Of a DNA stretch of 64,000 nt, positions 1 through 10,380 are shown piece after piece (position 1 is the stretch's first letter; the number at the start of each line of letters is the position of its first letter). The stretch spans positions 16,182,001 through 16,246,000 of the forward strand of contig OY540810.1 in assembly GCA_961205875.1 (NCBI GenBank). The letters are read 5' to 3'. The position numbers and the translations under genes were made by a program. The DNA is from Sialis fuliginosa. Lineage: Eukaryota > Arthropoda > Insecta > Megaloptera > Sialidae. The notes under the pieces were generated by a model. That model searched no databases. It saw only the letters and a list, made by a program, of their open reading frames with translations, and had not been told where the DNA came from.

Positions 1-255
1 AATGTTAAAATAAACATAAAAATAAATTTCAAGTATAGTCGCTACTAAACGTCAAAGTTCCTATTGGAAATCCCTGTATAAGAGATACATCAAAATTATG
101 TACCACCATTTTGAATAGTTTGATTCATTCTAGAGATAAGTTCCTAAAACCATTTACCTAACTTTAATATTTAAGTCGGTGCAGATGTTTTAAACTACAT
201 AAAATTAGTTTTCAGATTTAAATAATATACGAATATATATATTAATTAAAATTAC
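1..255. other. AT-rich intron or 3' flank of the ZAD zinc-finger gene
   Basis: No open frame or finger motif is visible on either strand. It is either the intron after the last visible finger exon or, if the frame stops at 242-244, the 3' flank. No convincing polyadenylation signal is seen on the minus strand. Confidence 0.5.
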
Positions 256-1727
256 CTAAATGAGACATCATGTGAACAGTTAACTTATATCGGCTGAGGA
301 ACTCTTTACCGCATCGATCACAAACGTGTCGTTTAGCTCCGGTGTGAGTTTTTAAGTGAATTTGTAACTCTCCACGTTTTTTAAACGTTTCACCTAAAAA
401 ACATCACATGTTAATATCAAATGGATATTTTAAAAAGTATATAAATAATACCGCAAAAATGACATTGTAACGAATTCCCAACGGAATGTTCGGTAAGAAC
501 GTGTTTCATTAGTTCAGTGCTTTTGGTAAACTTCTCTTCGCATTTAAAACAAGAAAAATACTTTTCATCTACAATGAATTAATGTGTAAATTATTACAAT
601 AGGTTTTTAAAATATATTTTTATTTATTTTACCTGTAGCTAGGCCAACATGAACACGGACATGTTTTTTTAATTGATACGCCCCCATAAACTCCTTTCCA
701 CAATGACCACAAATGTGTTCTTGTGCTTCTTTGTGACTTTTGCGATGGGCTTTTAATGCAACTTGCTGTTGAAACGTTTCACCTAAGATATTAATAACAA
801 ATATTAACAGAACAGTTGCATATAATTAATAATTATATATTAATATATGATATGATAAAATATACTTACCGCAAACTTCACATTTAAGTCGGTATTCACT
901 GTGGAGTCGAAGATGAGTTGCCAAGTTTCCCTTTGTAGCAAATTGTTTGTCGCACTGAGCACAAGAAAATGGTCTTTCCCCTAAAATATCATTTGAATAA
1001 TTTTTTACAGAAAAAATTCAGATATTTATAAATACCTGTGTGAATACGAATATGTATTTTTAAACGATGTGACGTCATGAATTCTTTATTGCACTCTGTA
1101 CAAATGTGTCGTTTAGCACCTGTATGGCTCTTTCTATGTACGGCCAGTGAAGTTTCCTTTTCAAATTCTTTATTGCAATAGTTACATTTGTATTGTTTTG
1201 CTTCTTTAGCTTCGTTATTTTCGATGCTATAGCTTGAATCATCATCACTACTGATTGTGTCATTGAAATCATCCATGAACGATTCATCTTTTGCCGTGTT
1301 TTGAACCTTCAATAATTAAATTTTATTTTTATGTTCGAGTACATAAAAATAAACATGCATTACCTCGTTTTTTTTTCTTTGATACTCAATCAGTAATGTT
1401 TCCGATTTTTTGCATTTTTGTCGAAACTCGTATGCAATTTTGGCTTGTACGAAACATATATCACAAATACGCTTTGAAAATTCATCCTGTGCTTTTACCT
1501 ATATCGTAAAGAAATTTTAATCAGTTTATTTTTGTTTTATTTAATTTTTATTGTTATTTTCTACTCACTTTTACAGAAGCGCATTCCATTAGAATTTTAT
1601 CAACACTGATGTCCTGAATTTCCAGAGTAATTACCTCAAATATAGATCTTACATTATTCCCTTTATCTAATAAGCAAACTCTACAGGCTTTATCGACAGA
1701 TTTGGAATTAAGTGTTGAAATTTCCAT
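256..1727 (-). CDS. ZAD-domain C2H2 zinc-finger protein (partial, runs off the left edge)
   Basis: Probable DNA-binding transcription regulator. Seven coding exons can be joined in frame: 1569-1727, 1364-1498, 1036-1306, 870-980, 633-782, 452-568 and 256-393, giving about 360 residues. The first two exons form a zinc-finger-associated domain: CRVC near residue 15, then ICDIC and the usual C-terminal helix ending KCKKSETLL, which in the family coordinates zinc and dimerises. An acidic linker (SSDDDSS) follows, then eight C2H2 fingers, several split by introns inside the CxxC knuckle. Most fingers are spaced in the usual way, but the linkers are degenerate apart from one HTGER-type linker. The last visible exon ends at a possible donor (255); if it is not spliced the frame stops at 242-244. 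More fingers probably lie outside the window. The ATG at 1725-1727 is the only one that gives a complete ZAD. DNA target and orthology are unknown. Confidence 0.85.
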
Positions 1728-2262
1728 TGTTTTATAACAATAAACTACAAAAAACGGCCATCAACATTTGATATCCATGTAACGTCTGTATCTATTTTCA
1801 CGCACGGGGGTGTCACTCTAGTGGTAAAATTGGAAACACAGTTTGACATTAACGGGTGTAGGGATCTCAGGGGCATGGGCGGTAAGGGGAAGTCGGGTGA
1901 AGGGATCTCAGACGTATGAGAGGTAAGAGGAAGTGTCTTGCACAACAGTACAACGTTGATAAAAATTTTGCAACGATGTAAAAAGTTTAGACATGAAGAT
2001 GTGTGCGAAGTATTTTAAAATGGCGTATAGAACTTCGGGGAGTGTATCGTTTGCAAAACGTTGACGTTATTTTTCAATATTAATGTAAGTATTTAATTAT
2101 TATTAGTTTTTCTATTATATATGACTGATTTGCTTCTTTATTTTAATTTATGTGTTGAGATACAACTTTGAATTGAACTTATTTTTATTAAAAACAAGTA
2201 TAAATATTTTTATGCTAATAATTAAACTTATAATTTAATGAAATTTATTCTTCACTTTACAG
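1728..2262. promoter_or_regulatory. Upstream region of the ZAD gene, possibly a divergent promoter
   Basis: This segment is richer in G and C than its surroundings between about 1795 and 2060. It separates the minus-strand ZAD start codon from a possible plus-strand splice donor at 2085 (TAAT followed by GTAAGT). Short reading frames at 1745-1945 have no recognisable domain. I infer a bidirectional promoter region; no TATA box or clear initiator decides the start. Confidence 0.35.
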
Positions 2263-2318
2263 ACACTACATACATCATATTTCCTGATCTTGAAGATAAA
2301 GAAACATTAAGAATATTG
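2263..2318 (+). CDS. Possible isolated coding exon, unrecognised
   Basis: A 56-nt segment is bounded by a good acceptor (pyrimidine-rich, TTTACAG) and a donor (GTATGT). Only one frame is open, and it reads TTYIIFPDLEDKETLRIL, which looks coding in composition. The upstream donor at 2085 would join it in a frame carrying a stop just before the junction, so that exon could only be untranslated. No following exon was found; a small inverted-repeat element lies 33 bp downstream. It could be a relic or an exon of a plus-strand gene with widely spaced exons. No family was recognised. Confidence 0.2.
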
Positions 2319-2350
2319 GTATGTACTCAAGTTTGATGTGTTTTTATAAT

Positions 2351-2521
2351 TAAGGCTCAATTCCGACTAGCCACTTCCAGCAACTAAAATATGGCTCAAT
2401 CGGCTCAATGTTGCCAAGTAACAGCCACTGCCAGTGACAGTATTCCTTCAAAACTCGACTTCAGTTTATATTCAACTTCAAGGCATTTTTTAGTGACTTG
2501 AAGTGTCTGAGTTGAGCCTAA
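2351..2521. mobile_element. Small TIR element (MITE)
   Basis: The ends form a near-perfect terminal inverted repeat: TAAGGCTCAA at 2351-2360 and TTGAGCCTAA at 2512-2521 (9 of 10 match). Further partial inverted similarity continues inward (cacttc and agtgact stretches). There is no coding capacity. The superfamily is unassigned and no convincing target-site duplication was found. Confidence 0.5.
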
Positions 2522-3778
2522 CTTACGAGAACTAGCACCTTTAAAATATCAGGAAAACTAACATATTTTAAAGAAAATTAACATGTTTAAAATATGCAGT
2601 GAGTTATCAAAAATGCTAGGTAACGTGGTGAGAAATAAAATGTGCTAATTTTCATGGCAAAATATCATACATGCTAGTTTTCGTAAGGAATAAAACGTGC
2701 TAGTCTTAATAACGCAATTGATATAATGTAATATTGTACTTGAAATATATAAATTTTGTGAATTAAGTGTAAAAAAATGTAAACCAAGTAATTTGTCATA
2801 GTTAATAAACATTAATTAAAACAATTTTGTATTTTTATTTCATTAATCTTAACGTAAGAATATTTTATTTATTCTTTAATAATCCGTGATGTTTTATTGT
2901 GTCTGACATAATTTGTGCATTTAATTTTTTGTACAATAAAAAATATTGTTCGACATAATAAAACATCATGGGTTGTATAGGTTAGGTTTAATTCCAATAA
3001 ACAGAAAACATATGTGGATTTCAAATATTCGTATACTGGTACATGATTGGTGCAGAGAATATATATACCCAACCAATCAGAACCGTCGCACCTCTTAATG
3101 TCAAACGATGTTTCCAGTAAAATAACGTTGAGTGTCGCTTCTGTATATTTATTATTCTGTGTTTTCACGTATTATTTGAAATTATTTTTATGTAAATTGA
3201 TTTTTCCCTTTATGTCATTCATATTTAATATTCAATAACAACTTTTAATTATTTCAAATAAATATAAATAACCATTTAATTAATTATATAAAACATACAA
3301 AATACTTATATTTTCTGAAAATAATTTAAAAATCATATTATAAAATGCATCCAACTATATAAAAATTTAATTATATTAGCGGGAATACAACTGTCAAAGT
3401 GCTTATTGAAATTTTTTTAAAGTAATCAGTGCTCGATTTGTTTCTAATTAATTTATTAAAAACGCAATTTTAAGGTAATTATATTTTTTACTCGCCTCTT
3501 AACATCAATATTATTTAAGTAATGATGATTTTTGAAGTTTATATAGATTCCTAAGCTGTTTTGAAAAATAGTTATCAAATTTGGCTTTATTCACTTTATT
3601 ATAATGTACTACTCACAGAATAAATATAGTAGGTACTACTGTCAAATTTTATCAAATCAGTTTCAATAACAATCAATGCATAAAATATTTTTTTTTATTT
3701 ATAAAAAATCTTACATAAAATCACACAACATTTAATCTATTTGTAATAATACTTAAATATTACAATAAATGTATCAGA
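2522..3778. other. AT-rich intergenic region, 3' of ZNHIT1
   Basis: No supported gene. Short frames on both strands (2869-3168 minus, 3047-3238 plus) overlap each other and have no known domain. A TTTATT run near 3690-3700 reads as AATAAA on the minus strand and would serve as the ZNHIT1 polyadenylation signal. Confidence 0.5.
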
Positions 3779-4296
3779 TCAAGCAGTCCACTTGAGGCAA
3801 CGCGTGTCCGTGTGAGTCTGTAGACACCTGATGCTACAATAACGGGCACCACAAGGAATGCACGTGTAACAGCTAAAGTTACCACAGACAGCACAAAACT
3901 TCCGGATGGGTAAATCAGAAGGACCTACTTGCGCTGACATATAGTTAGGAGGATCAGGATTATAGTTTTTTTCATCTTCCAACAGCTGTACGAATGTTTT
4001 ACGATATTTCTGTCGATAGTATTCTGCTGTACGACTTTTACGTTTACGACGCTGTTCTAAACTATCCTGTAAATAACAACAATGGTAATAGTTTAAAAAA
4101 TTGCAACAATTAAAATTTATTTTACCTGAAATTTAGGAGCTTTTTTGCTCATAACCAAGTCAGCATGTGGGTCTTCATGGAAGTTATCTTGTTCTAGAGC
4201 TTCTAAAGCTTTTCGTTGCCTTCTACGTCTCGCTGCTTCATCTAATACACGTTTTTTGTCAGCATCCTTAATACGACCCGACTCACGTGACGCCAT
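3779..4296 (-). CDS. ZNHIT1: Zinc finger HIT domain-containing protein 1 (SRCAP/SWR1 complex subunit)
   Basis: Two exons, 4126-4296 and 3779-4066, encode 152 residues (human protein 154). In the family this is the Vps71/p18Hamlet subunit of the SRCAP/SWR1 chromatin remodeller, which exchanges histone H2A.Z in the nucleus. The N-terminal part has a basic region and the conserved block LEALEQDNFHEDPHADL. The C-terminal HIT zinc finger begins FCAVCGNFSCYTCIPCGARY and ends with TRCLKWTA, with all the usual zinc-binding cysteines and the histidine. The start is MASRESGRIKD at 4294-4296; the frame is open further upstream, but only into the GTF2H5 coding sequence and without an ATG. The start codon follows the GTF2H5 stop by 13 nt, so it is probably translated from a shared mRNA. 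Confidence 0.95.
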
Positions 4297-4309
4297 TTTG
4301 AATTTGTGA

Positions 4310-7300
4310 CTAGGTTCCTTTCTCAGCAACTGGAAAACTTATCTGGTCCATAAGATCATCAATTTTAGCTTGTAATGTTTCGATAACGTCCGCCGATACA
4401 AATAAATGTGTCTCGTCTAAATCTTGGATAATAAATCGTCGGCCGAGTTTCAATGTTTCATCTAAATGTAAAAGGAACTGTTTCATAGTCTGGTCACTGA
4501 AAAAAATATTTAAATTCAGTGTTTACCTATACTAATAAATAAAGCGAGAAAGTTTGTGGGTTTGTCAGAGTAATCTTGAAAACTATTGGACTGATTTTGA
4601 TAAAATCTGCATCAATTTGTTCCTTGAAATCTCAGATAATCTATAGGCTACATATCATCACACTTTCCATGTAGTCCTTTCTAAACTATAAGATATATCA
4701 AAATTATGCTTCAATTATAGTTTTGTAACATGAAAGATGATTGATCTAAGCATTGTAATTTTATGTTGAACCAGTCATCTTTCATGTTATATTTTTTATT
4801 TTATTTATTTTTATTTAATTTATCAACAGATATAACTAGCCTGTAATTTTAAAAACATGTCAAAGCGCAAAGGAGTTAGTGCGGATGAGAAACGTGTACG
4901 AATGTTACAACTTTTCTATGAAAAAAAGGAATTTTTTCAATTAAAAGTCAGTATTTCTTATTTGTAACTTTGTATACGAATAATTATGTTATTGATTGTT
5001 CCAGGAATTAGAGAAGATCGCTCCAAAAGAAAAAGGAATCATTGCACAAAGTGTTAAAGATGTTGTGCAAACCTTAGTTGATGATGGTCTTGTAGATACT
5101 GATAAAATTGGAACTTCAGTTTATTTTTGGGCGTTCGCAAGGTATTTGTTAATAGAGGAATTTCATAAATAAATTTTGTTGTAATTGATTAATTTTTTTA
5201 TGACAGCAAAGCAAAACATACCAGAAAAAGAAAATTGAATGAATTAGAAGGAAGTATACAAGAAAACAAACAAAAACTGCAAAAAATAGAAAATAGCTTA
5301 GCGTCAATTAAAGTAAGTATTATAATTGAATTGGTGAGAAGAAGAATAGTACAGATTCAAATTCTGCTTTTTGTTGTTTTTTTTTACAAGAATTAGTTCA
5401 ATAAATGTAGATCAAAATATTGAGCATAAAAGCAATATTATACCGGCCTTCCTTCATTGTTTTTTTTATTTAATTTTCTATTCCTTCATTGGTTGCAAGT
5501 ATGTTTTAAAGAGTGAGTGGAAGAACAGTACCTGTCCAGCACTAGTTCTGTTTTTCTACTCAGCCGCTATGATGACCTTGGGTCTAACTGACTGTACTTG
5601 CTATACTAATATATATATATATATATAATATATATAGTGTTTATGTGTTTGACCAAAGTAATCTTGATAACTACTGGACTGATTTTGATAAAACATGCAC
5701 TAAAAAACTAGAGAGATATACCCACAGTAGCAACAGATTTTTATCAAAATATTTATGACCACTAGCATGTGTCTTAACTTCTTTTTTCAAATTCTTTAAC
5801 TTGTAATGTTTGTATAATACTACTTTTAGTTCAATTAAAGTGACTTTTCAGATAAAGTGCGAAGTTGAGAGGAAGAACAGTACTTGTCCAATGATTTTAT
5901 TAATTTTTTTTTACACTAACAAAATATTTGTAATGACCTGTGACTGCATTAACAGATCCTTGGGGACTGTGCGGAAGCAGCCGTAAAGTTAGATGGCTTC
6001 AAAGTTCATAAGTTGTAACCTGCAAATTTTTGAAACTTAAAACTTGATTTGAATTGAGAATTTTGGTTTATATAGTACTGTTCTTCTCACTGATTCAGTT
6101 ATAATAGGGTATTTGACCAAATTTAAAAAGGCTATGATTTAAACGGGCGGTAATGTATTACAGTTTCGGTCAGTATTAAAATAAAAATAGTAAGTTCAAT
6201 AACATATTGGATGATAAAATGTGAGCAGTAAAAAAATGGAAGCGAGCAGTAATATATTATGAAATGGGTGGTTGAATAAATACTTTGGGAAGTAAAATAA
6301 ATGATTGGGCAGTAACGCGTGAGCAGTAACTGAATCAGAATGGTCCGTTAAAAATATTGCGGTAAGCGGTAACCATTTTTTTCTGAGAAGGCAATGCGGG
6401 ACGGACTTTTTTTTAGAAATTTTATAATGTTCAAAAATAATTTTTTGTTTAAAAATAATAAATTTAATGTTGCACATTCATGATGATACCCGATTTTTAT
6501 TTATAATTAAAAGACCGGGAGGGGGAATCTTTTATGGGGCCCATTAACATATAATTTACCGCACACAATATAATATATATTTTTTACATATCTCTGTTAC
6601 AACACAAGGGAGAGGGGCAAGGGGCCCTGCCCCCTTATATTTTGGTAATCAGCAGGGGACCATATGGTTATTCCATAAATATTATATGTGAATGGCCCCA
6701 ATAAAAAAAACTACCCCCTCCTACCAAAAAATATCCTGGTTACACCAGTGCAGCAGGGGATCAAGTCCCCTTGCCCCCCACTGATTACACCGATGCACCC
6801 GCGCCTTACTGTCACGTAAGTCCATTTATTTTAACCAAAAGTCAAATAGTCAATAGTGTCAAATACCCTATTACTTTAATAATTATTTTAAAAACCTAAT
6901 ATATTCAATAAATAGGAGGGACGCGAAGATACCGAAGAACGAAAGGAAATATTAATAGATATCGAAAAATTGAAAGAAGAAATAGATGCTATATTGAAAG
7001 AAATACAAAAATATAAAGATAATGATCCTGAAGTATTGGAGTTTTTAAAGAAAGAAACAAAAGTAAGTTTCTTCTATATAGTTATTTTTTTTTATATCAC
7101 GATAGATAATAATTAAAATTGTATTTCAGTTAATAAATGAGGCAATAAATCGATGGACCGATAATATAGATGGTCTGAAATCATGGATTAAAAGTAAATT
7201 TTTCATTGAAGAGGAAACTTTAAATAAACAATTTGGAATACCGGCAGAATTAGAGTATATTGAAATCTAATTATTAAAATTCACGAAATGTATATGTTAT

Positions 7301-8460
7301 TGTAAAATATGTAATAATAAACCTAATATTACTGTTTTCTGACAATTTCTTTTAAACTTGAAGTACACTTGTCAATTTTTTCAACAATTGACTTAATCAA
7401 TGACACTGATAAAAAATTGTAAATGAAATATCTTTGATGAACAAAATGCACAGAATAATAATAATTAGTACAAAATCAGCACAATTAGTAATTATTTCAG
7501 TTTGCAAACATTAATATCCTTAGAAATTACCAAAAAATTTACAGAAAAATGCAAGGTATATATAAAGACAAATTAGCTTAGCTTCTTGACTAATCAGCGT
7601 TAACACGGGAATTGACGTCACCACGAAGACATATTTAAATGTTAGAAATGTATAAGAGATTATCAATTACAAAAATTCCTTTATGTATTCTTGTTTTTTT
7701 TTTTTTTATATTTTAACAACACATACAATCAAAGAAGTACAAATTCGACATTGCAAAATCATAAAAAAAGCTATCAGACAATTTGGTCTATTCGGGAAGT
7801 GTCATTTTTTCTATTCTTAAGTCGGCAAAAAGTTTTGTGATTCTGACAGCTTTTTATGATTTTGCAATATCAAATTTATACTTCTACGATTGTATATAAT
7901 GTTAAAATATAAAAAAAATACGAAACAGGAATTTTTTGTAATTGATATTCTATTATACATTTCTAACATTTGAATATGTCTTCGTGGTGACTGATTGGTA
8001 AGGAGCTGATGAGACTATCTTGTCTTTATATCAAAAACACTGTATACATAGACTAAGTGAGCCATAGCACTTTATGTAAATCAGCGTCAATCATAAATAA
8101 TAAGAGAAAGAAAATATTGAGTATCTACATGACTGGACTGTCGTTTCTGGAGTATCTTTATTCTTGTTCTTTTTTTTTCTACCGAGAGTTATGGTTTTCG
8201 GCTGGCTCACTGCCTCTATGTTATATTATCTCGATGCTTTAAATACCTTGAGAAAAATGTAACATGTTTCATTTTCAGTAATAAATCGAGCTTAAAATTG
8301 TCAAGTGTAAACTCGATTTTCAATCGTCAATTTTAAGTACCTAAAATTGTTGAAAAACTGATAAGTGTAACAAGCATTTAATATTTTTTTGTTAGCAATA
8401 TTCTGAATAATAAAATAAAACTTACCACTGCACAAGCACTCCTTTCATAACATTCACCAT
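4310..8460 (-). CDS. GTF2H5: General transcription factor IIH subunit 5 (TTDA/Tfb5), split around MND1
   Basis: Exon 1 (8426-8460, 35 nt) encodes [11 protein letters not shown] and the first two bases of a Cys codon, followed by GTAAGT. Exon 2 (4310-4496) starts after TTTTTTTCAG with the third base and continues [13 protein letters not shown] through [15 protein letters not shown] to TAG. The phases match and the joined product has 73 residues (human 71). TTDA stabilises TFIIH by binding p52 and supports nucleotide excision repair and transcription. The [16 protein letters not shown] and LMDQ blocks are family signatures. The 3.93-kb intron contains all of MND1 on the other strand, a Helitron-like fragment and a foldback element. 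The stop codon is 13 nt before the ZNHIT1 ATG. The 12-residue first exon is easy to miss; without it the first ATG would be at 4486. Confidence 0.93.
4528..4700. mobile_element. Helitron-like 5' fragment in the GTF2H5 intron
   Basis: The stretch beginning TATACTAATAAATAAAGCG, with downstream motifs such as GGACTGATTTTGATAAAA and ATAGGCTACATATCATCAC, is of a type dispersed in many insect genomes. A second, shorter copy begins near 5591 in MND1 intron 3. No 3' CTRR end was found nearby, so this is a fragment. Assignment to Helitrons rests on memory of similar insect sequences. Confidence 0.4.
4726..4789. repeat. Short hairpin just upstream of MND1
   Basis: The arms at 4726-4743 and 4772-4789 are inverted copies over 18 bp with a single difference (a possible G:U pair), separated by about 28 nt. 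It lies 67 bp upstream of the MND1 ATG and inside the GTF2H5 intron, so RNA from either strand could fold there. Function unknown. Confidence 0.6.
4857..7270 (+). CDS. MND1: Meiotic nuclear division protein 1 homolog
   Basis: Five exons: 4857-4946, 5005-5141, 5207-5312, 6916-7062 and 7130-7270, encoding 206 residues (human 205). MND1 pairs with HOP2/PSMC3IP and stimulates DMC1/RAD51 strand exchange in meiotic recombination. The N-terminus [18 protein letters not shown], the winged-helix block [10 protein letters not shown]...[15 protein letters not shown] and the GTS-YFWAF segment are family hallmarks. A long coiled coil (about residues 76-155) follows, then a C-terminal NRWTDNI...LKSWI and FGIP motif. 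All five exons are intact and join in frame. The gene sits antisense inside GTF2H5 intron 1. Intron 3 (1.6 kb) holds repeat fragments. An AATAAA-like signal lies near 7316. In insects that have lost DMC1 the role of MND1 is unclear, so germline expression is inferred from the family. Confidence 0.95.
5313..6915. repeat. Repeat-filled MND1 intron 3
   Basis: The intron contains related fragments around GGAAGAACAGTACYTGTCCA at about 5518 and 5870, and inverted pieces near 5335 and 6073 (tagtactgttcttctc). A TA microsatellite lies at about 5607-5636. G/C-tract repeat debris (GGGGGCAAGGGG and its complement) lies at about 6510-6790. No gene is visible. The fragments look like the ends of one degraded inverted-repeat element. 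Confidence 0.5.
7567..8030. mobile_element. Foldback element in the GTF2H5 intron
   Basis: Two arms of roughly 220 nt are inverted copies meeting near 7800. Matching blocks include CACCACGAAGACATATT with TGTTAGAAATGTATAA on the left and their complements on the right, and TGCAAAATCATAAAAA with its complement around 7755 and 7853. There is no coding sequence. Divergence of perhaps 15-20% suggests an old insertion. It lies between the MND1 3' end and GTF2H5 exon 1. Confidence 0.7.
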
Positions 8461-8969
8461 TTTTACTTTGAATGAACGTTGGCTGCACTGATGAATATTT
8501 ATTTAAATGTGTAGAATGAATTAGGAATGCATCTCTCCTTGTTTATACCATGTCATTGGCATGGGATAAAAATACACACGGAACCATACGCAGTATGAAG
8601 TATGTAATATAAAAGTTTACAAAAATAGACAAAACATAAATAAACCAGTGATAACTAAACAAATAGTTGTAGAAATTTATCATTTCGAATATTTATAACT
8701 AATTCGAATGTTGATTCATAGCGAAATTGTTGTATTTTATCTTTATTAAGTAATTCAAACTAAATTAATTGCGTTTATATCTTGCATTCGATGTTAGACT
8801 GTACATTTTATCGTTTTTCAATTTTATAATATTTTACGCAACTACCAAAATTTTGAACCTTGACCTTGTATTTTTTCACGTCGCCAGAGATTATTTTAAC
8901 TTTCCCCACCGTTTGCGTTCTTACCACATTTCGTTTTAAATATAGTTTAGTTGTGATAACTTTTAAAAA
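8461..8969. promoter_or_regulatory. Divergent promoter region of GTF2H5 and HADH
   Basis: The 509-bp region separates the start codons of two head-to-head housekeeping-type genes. It is AT-rich with no reading frame or obvious TATA box. An ACTTTTAAAAA run directly precedes the HADH ATG. Bidirectional promoter use is inferred from the geometry only. Confidence 0.5.
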
Positions 8970-10022
8970 ATGGCTCAACCTTTTGCATTGTTGAAAAGAA
9001 GTCTGTGTACCTCACCACACATTATAAAAAATGTTACAGTCATTGGAGGCGGACTTATGGGATCTGGTATTGCACAGGTTAATTTACATAATCATTTTTG
9101 TTTACATAATAGAGTTGTTACATCACATGTCTTTCTATGTAGGTCGCGGCTCAGACCGGTCATAACGTTGTCCTGGTCGATACAAACACTCCTGCTTTAG
9201 ATAAAGCAAACCAAGTCATTCACAGGAGCCTTTACCGTGTTTCCAAAAAGCTTTTCAAAGAAAAACCGACGGAAGGAGAACGTTTCGTCGCTAATGCCGT
9301 CGCTAATTTGACTTGCTCGTTAGATGCTCAGGACGCAGTCCGTGACAGTGACCTTGTCATCGAAGCGATCGTCGAAAACTTGGAAGTCAAGCACAAACTT
9401 TTAAAGTCTTTAGATGAGGTAATTAAATGAACTTATAAAATGTTATATTGACTGAATAAAAATATAAAAATTCTTACAGGCTGCTCCAGCAAAAGCGATA
9501 TTTGCTACAAACACCTCATCTCTTTCCGTCGCTGAGATTGCATCAGTGACAAACCGTAAAAATCGATTTGGGGGTTTGCATTTCTTTAATCCAGTGCCTG
9601 TTATGAAACTTCTGGAAGTCATACGGATTCCAGACACTTCAGATGAGACTTACGATGCTTTAATGGCATTCGGAAAAACTATTGGGAAAACGTGTATTTC
9701 GTGCAAAGATACACCCGGATTTGTAGTGAACAGGCTGCTTATACCGTACATAGCAGAAGCGATCCGAATGTACGAGAGGGGCGATGCTTCTGCTCGAGAT
9801 ATCGATACCGCAATGAAACAAGGCGCGGGTGTGCCCATGGGGCCCATAGAGCTTGCTGATTATGTTGGCCTGGATACAATCGGGTTTATTTTGAATGGGT
9901 GGCATCAGAAGTACCTTGATAATCCACTATTTAAACCTTCAGCGACCCTTCAAAAACTTATTTGCGAAGGTAAACTTGGAGTGAAAGCAGGAGAAGGGTT
10001 CTATGAGTACAATAAAAAATAA
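8970..10022 (+). CDS. HADH: 3-hydroxyacyl-CoA dehydrogenase, mitochondrial
   Basis: Three exons (8970-9077, 9143-9418, 9480-10022) encode 308 residues, close to the human 314. The enzyme oxidises short- and medium-chain 3-hydroxyacyl-CoA to 3-ketoacyl-CoA with NAD+ in beta-oxidation. The N-terminus ([15 protein letters not shown]) is basic with no acidic residue, as in a matrix presequence. The Rossmann motif [11 protein letters not shown] is at residues 26-36. Catalytic His162 (HFFNPVP) and Glu174 form the dyad, and Ser141 and Asn212 sit at the other conserved active-site positions, each offset by four from human numbering. The C-terminal helical dimerisation domain ends [14 protein letters not shown]. 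No missing residues. A polyadenylation-like AATAAA lies near 10062. Confidence 0.97.
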
Positions 10023-10380
10023 AGTTGTAATTAACAATTGGGCATGTCAATTATTTTTACAATAAATATAAATGATATTTTTAATATAGTTTTATTTCAG
10101 TAAACCTTTATCTTTTCACTTGGGTTGTTTGATAAGTGATAAATTGCTATTTACTTTATATGGTAATGGCATGAAATGTTTAATAACGCTGATTAATTTC
10201 TGTCAAGTTCATATGTACACGACAAGGACAAACGACCGTTAATTTTAACAATTCCGAGAGAGATAGTGTTTCATTCTACAATTGAAAAACACGTGCAATG
10301 ATTTATTATTTTAACCAAACAAATTTCGAGTTTGAAAAATATTAAATTAAACATATTTATAGTGGGTTTACGTAAGAATT
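10023..10380. promoter_or_regulatory. HADH 3' UTR and NOM1 promoter region
   Basis: AT-rich spacer with the HADH polyadenylation signal near 10062 and no reading frame. The NOM1 start codon at 10381 is preceded by GTAAGAATT. The NOM1 transcription start must lie in this 358-bp interval unless a 5' untranslated exon exists elsewhere. Confidence 0.5.

Noticed and set aside
4297-4329. N-terminal extension of ZNHIT1 starting [11 protein letters not shown]
   Set aside because: The first codon is TTG, it overlaps the GTF2H5 coding sequence in another frame, and the family N-terminus fits MASRESGRIKD at 4296.
4740-4787. GTF2H5 first exon reading [12 protein letters not shown] next to exon 2
   Set aside because: It ends in TG in the right phase but does not resemble TTDA, lacks a donor, and the exon at 8426-8460 matches the conserved N-terminus with a consensus donor.
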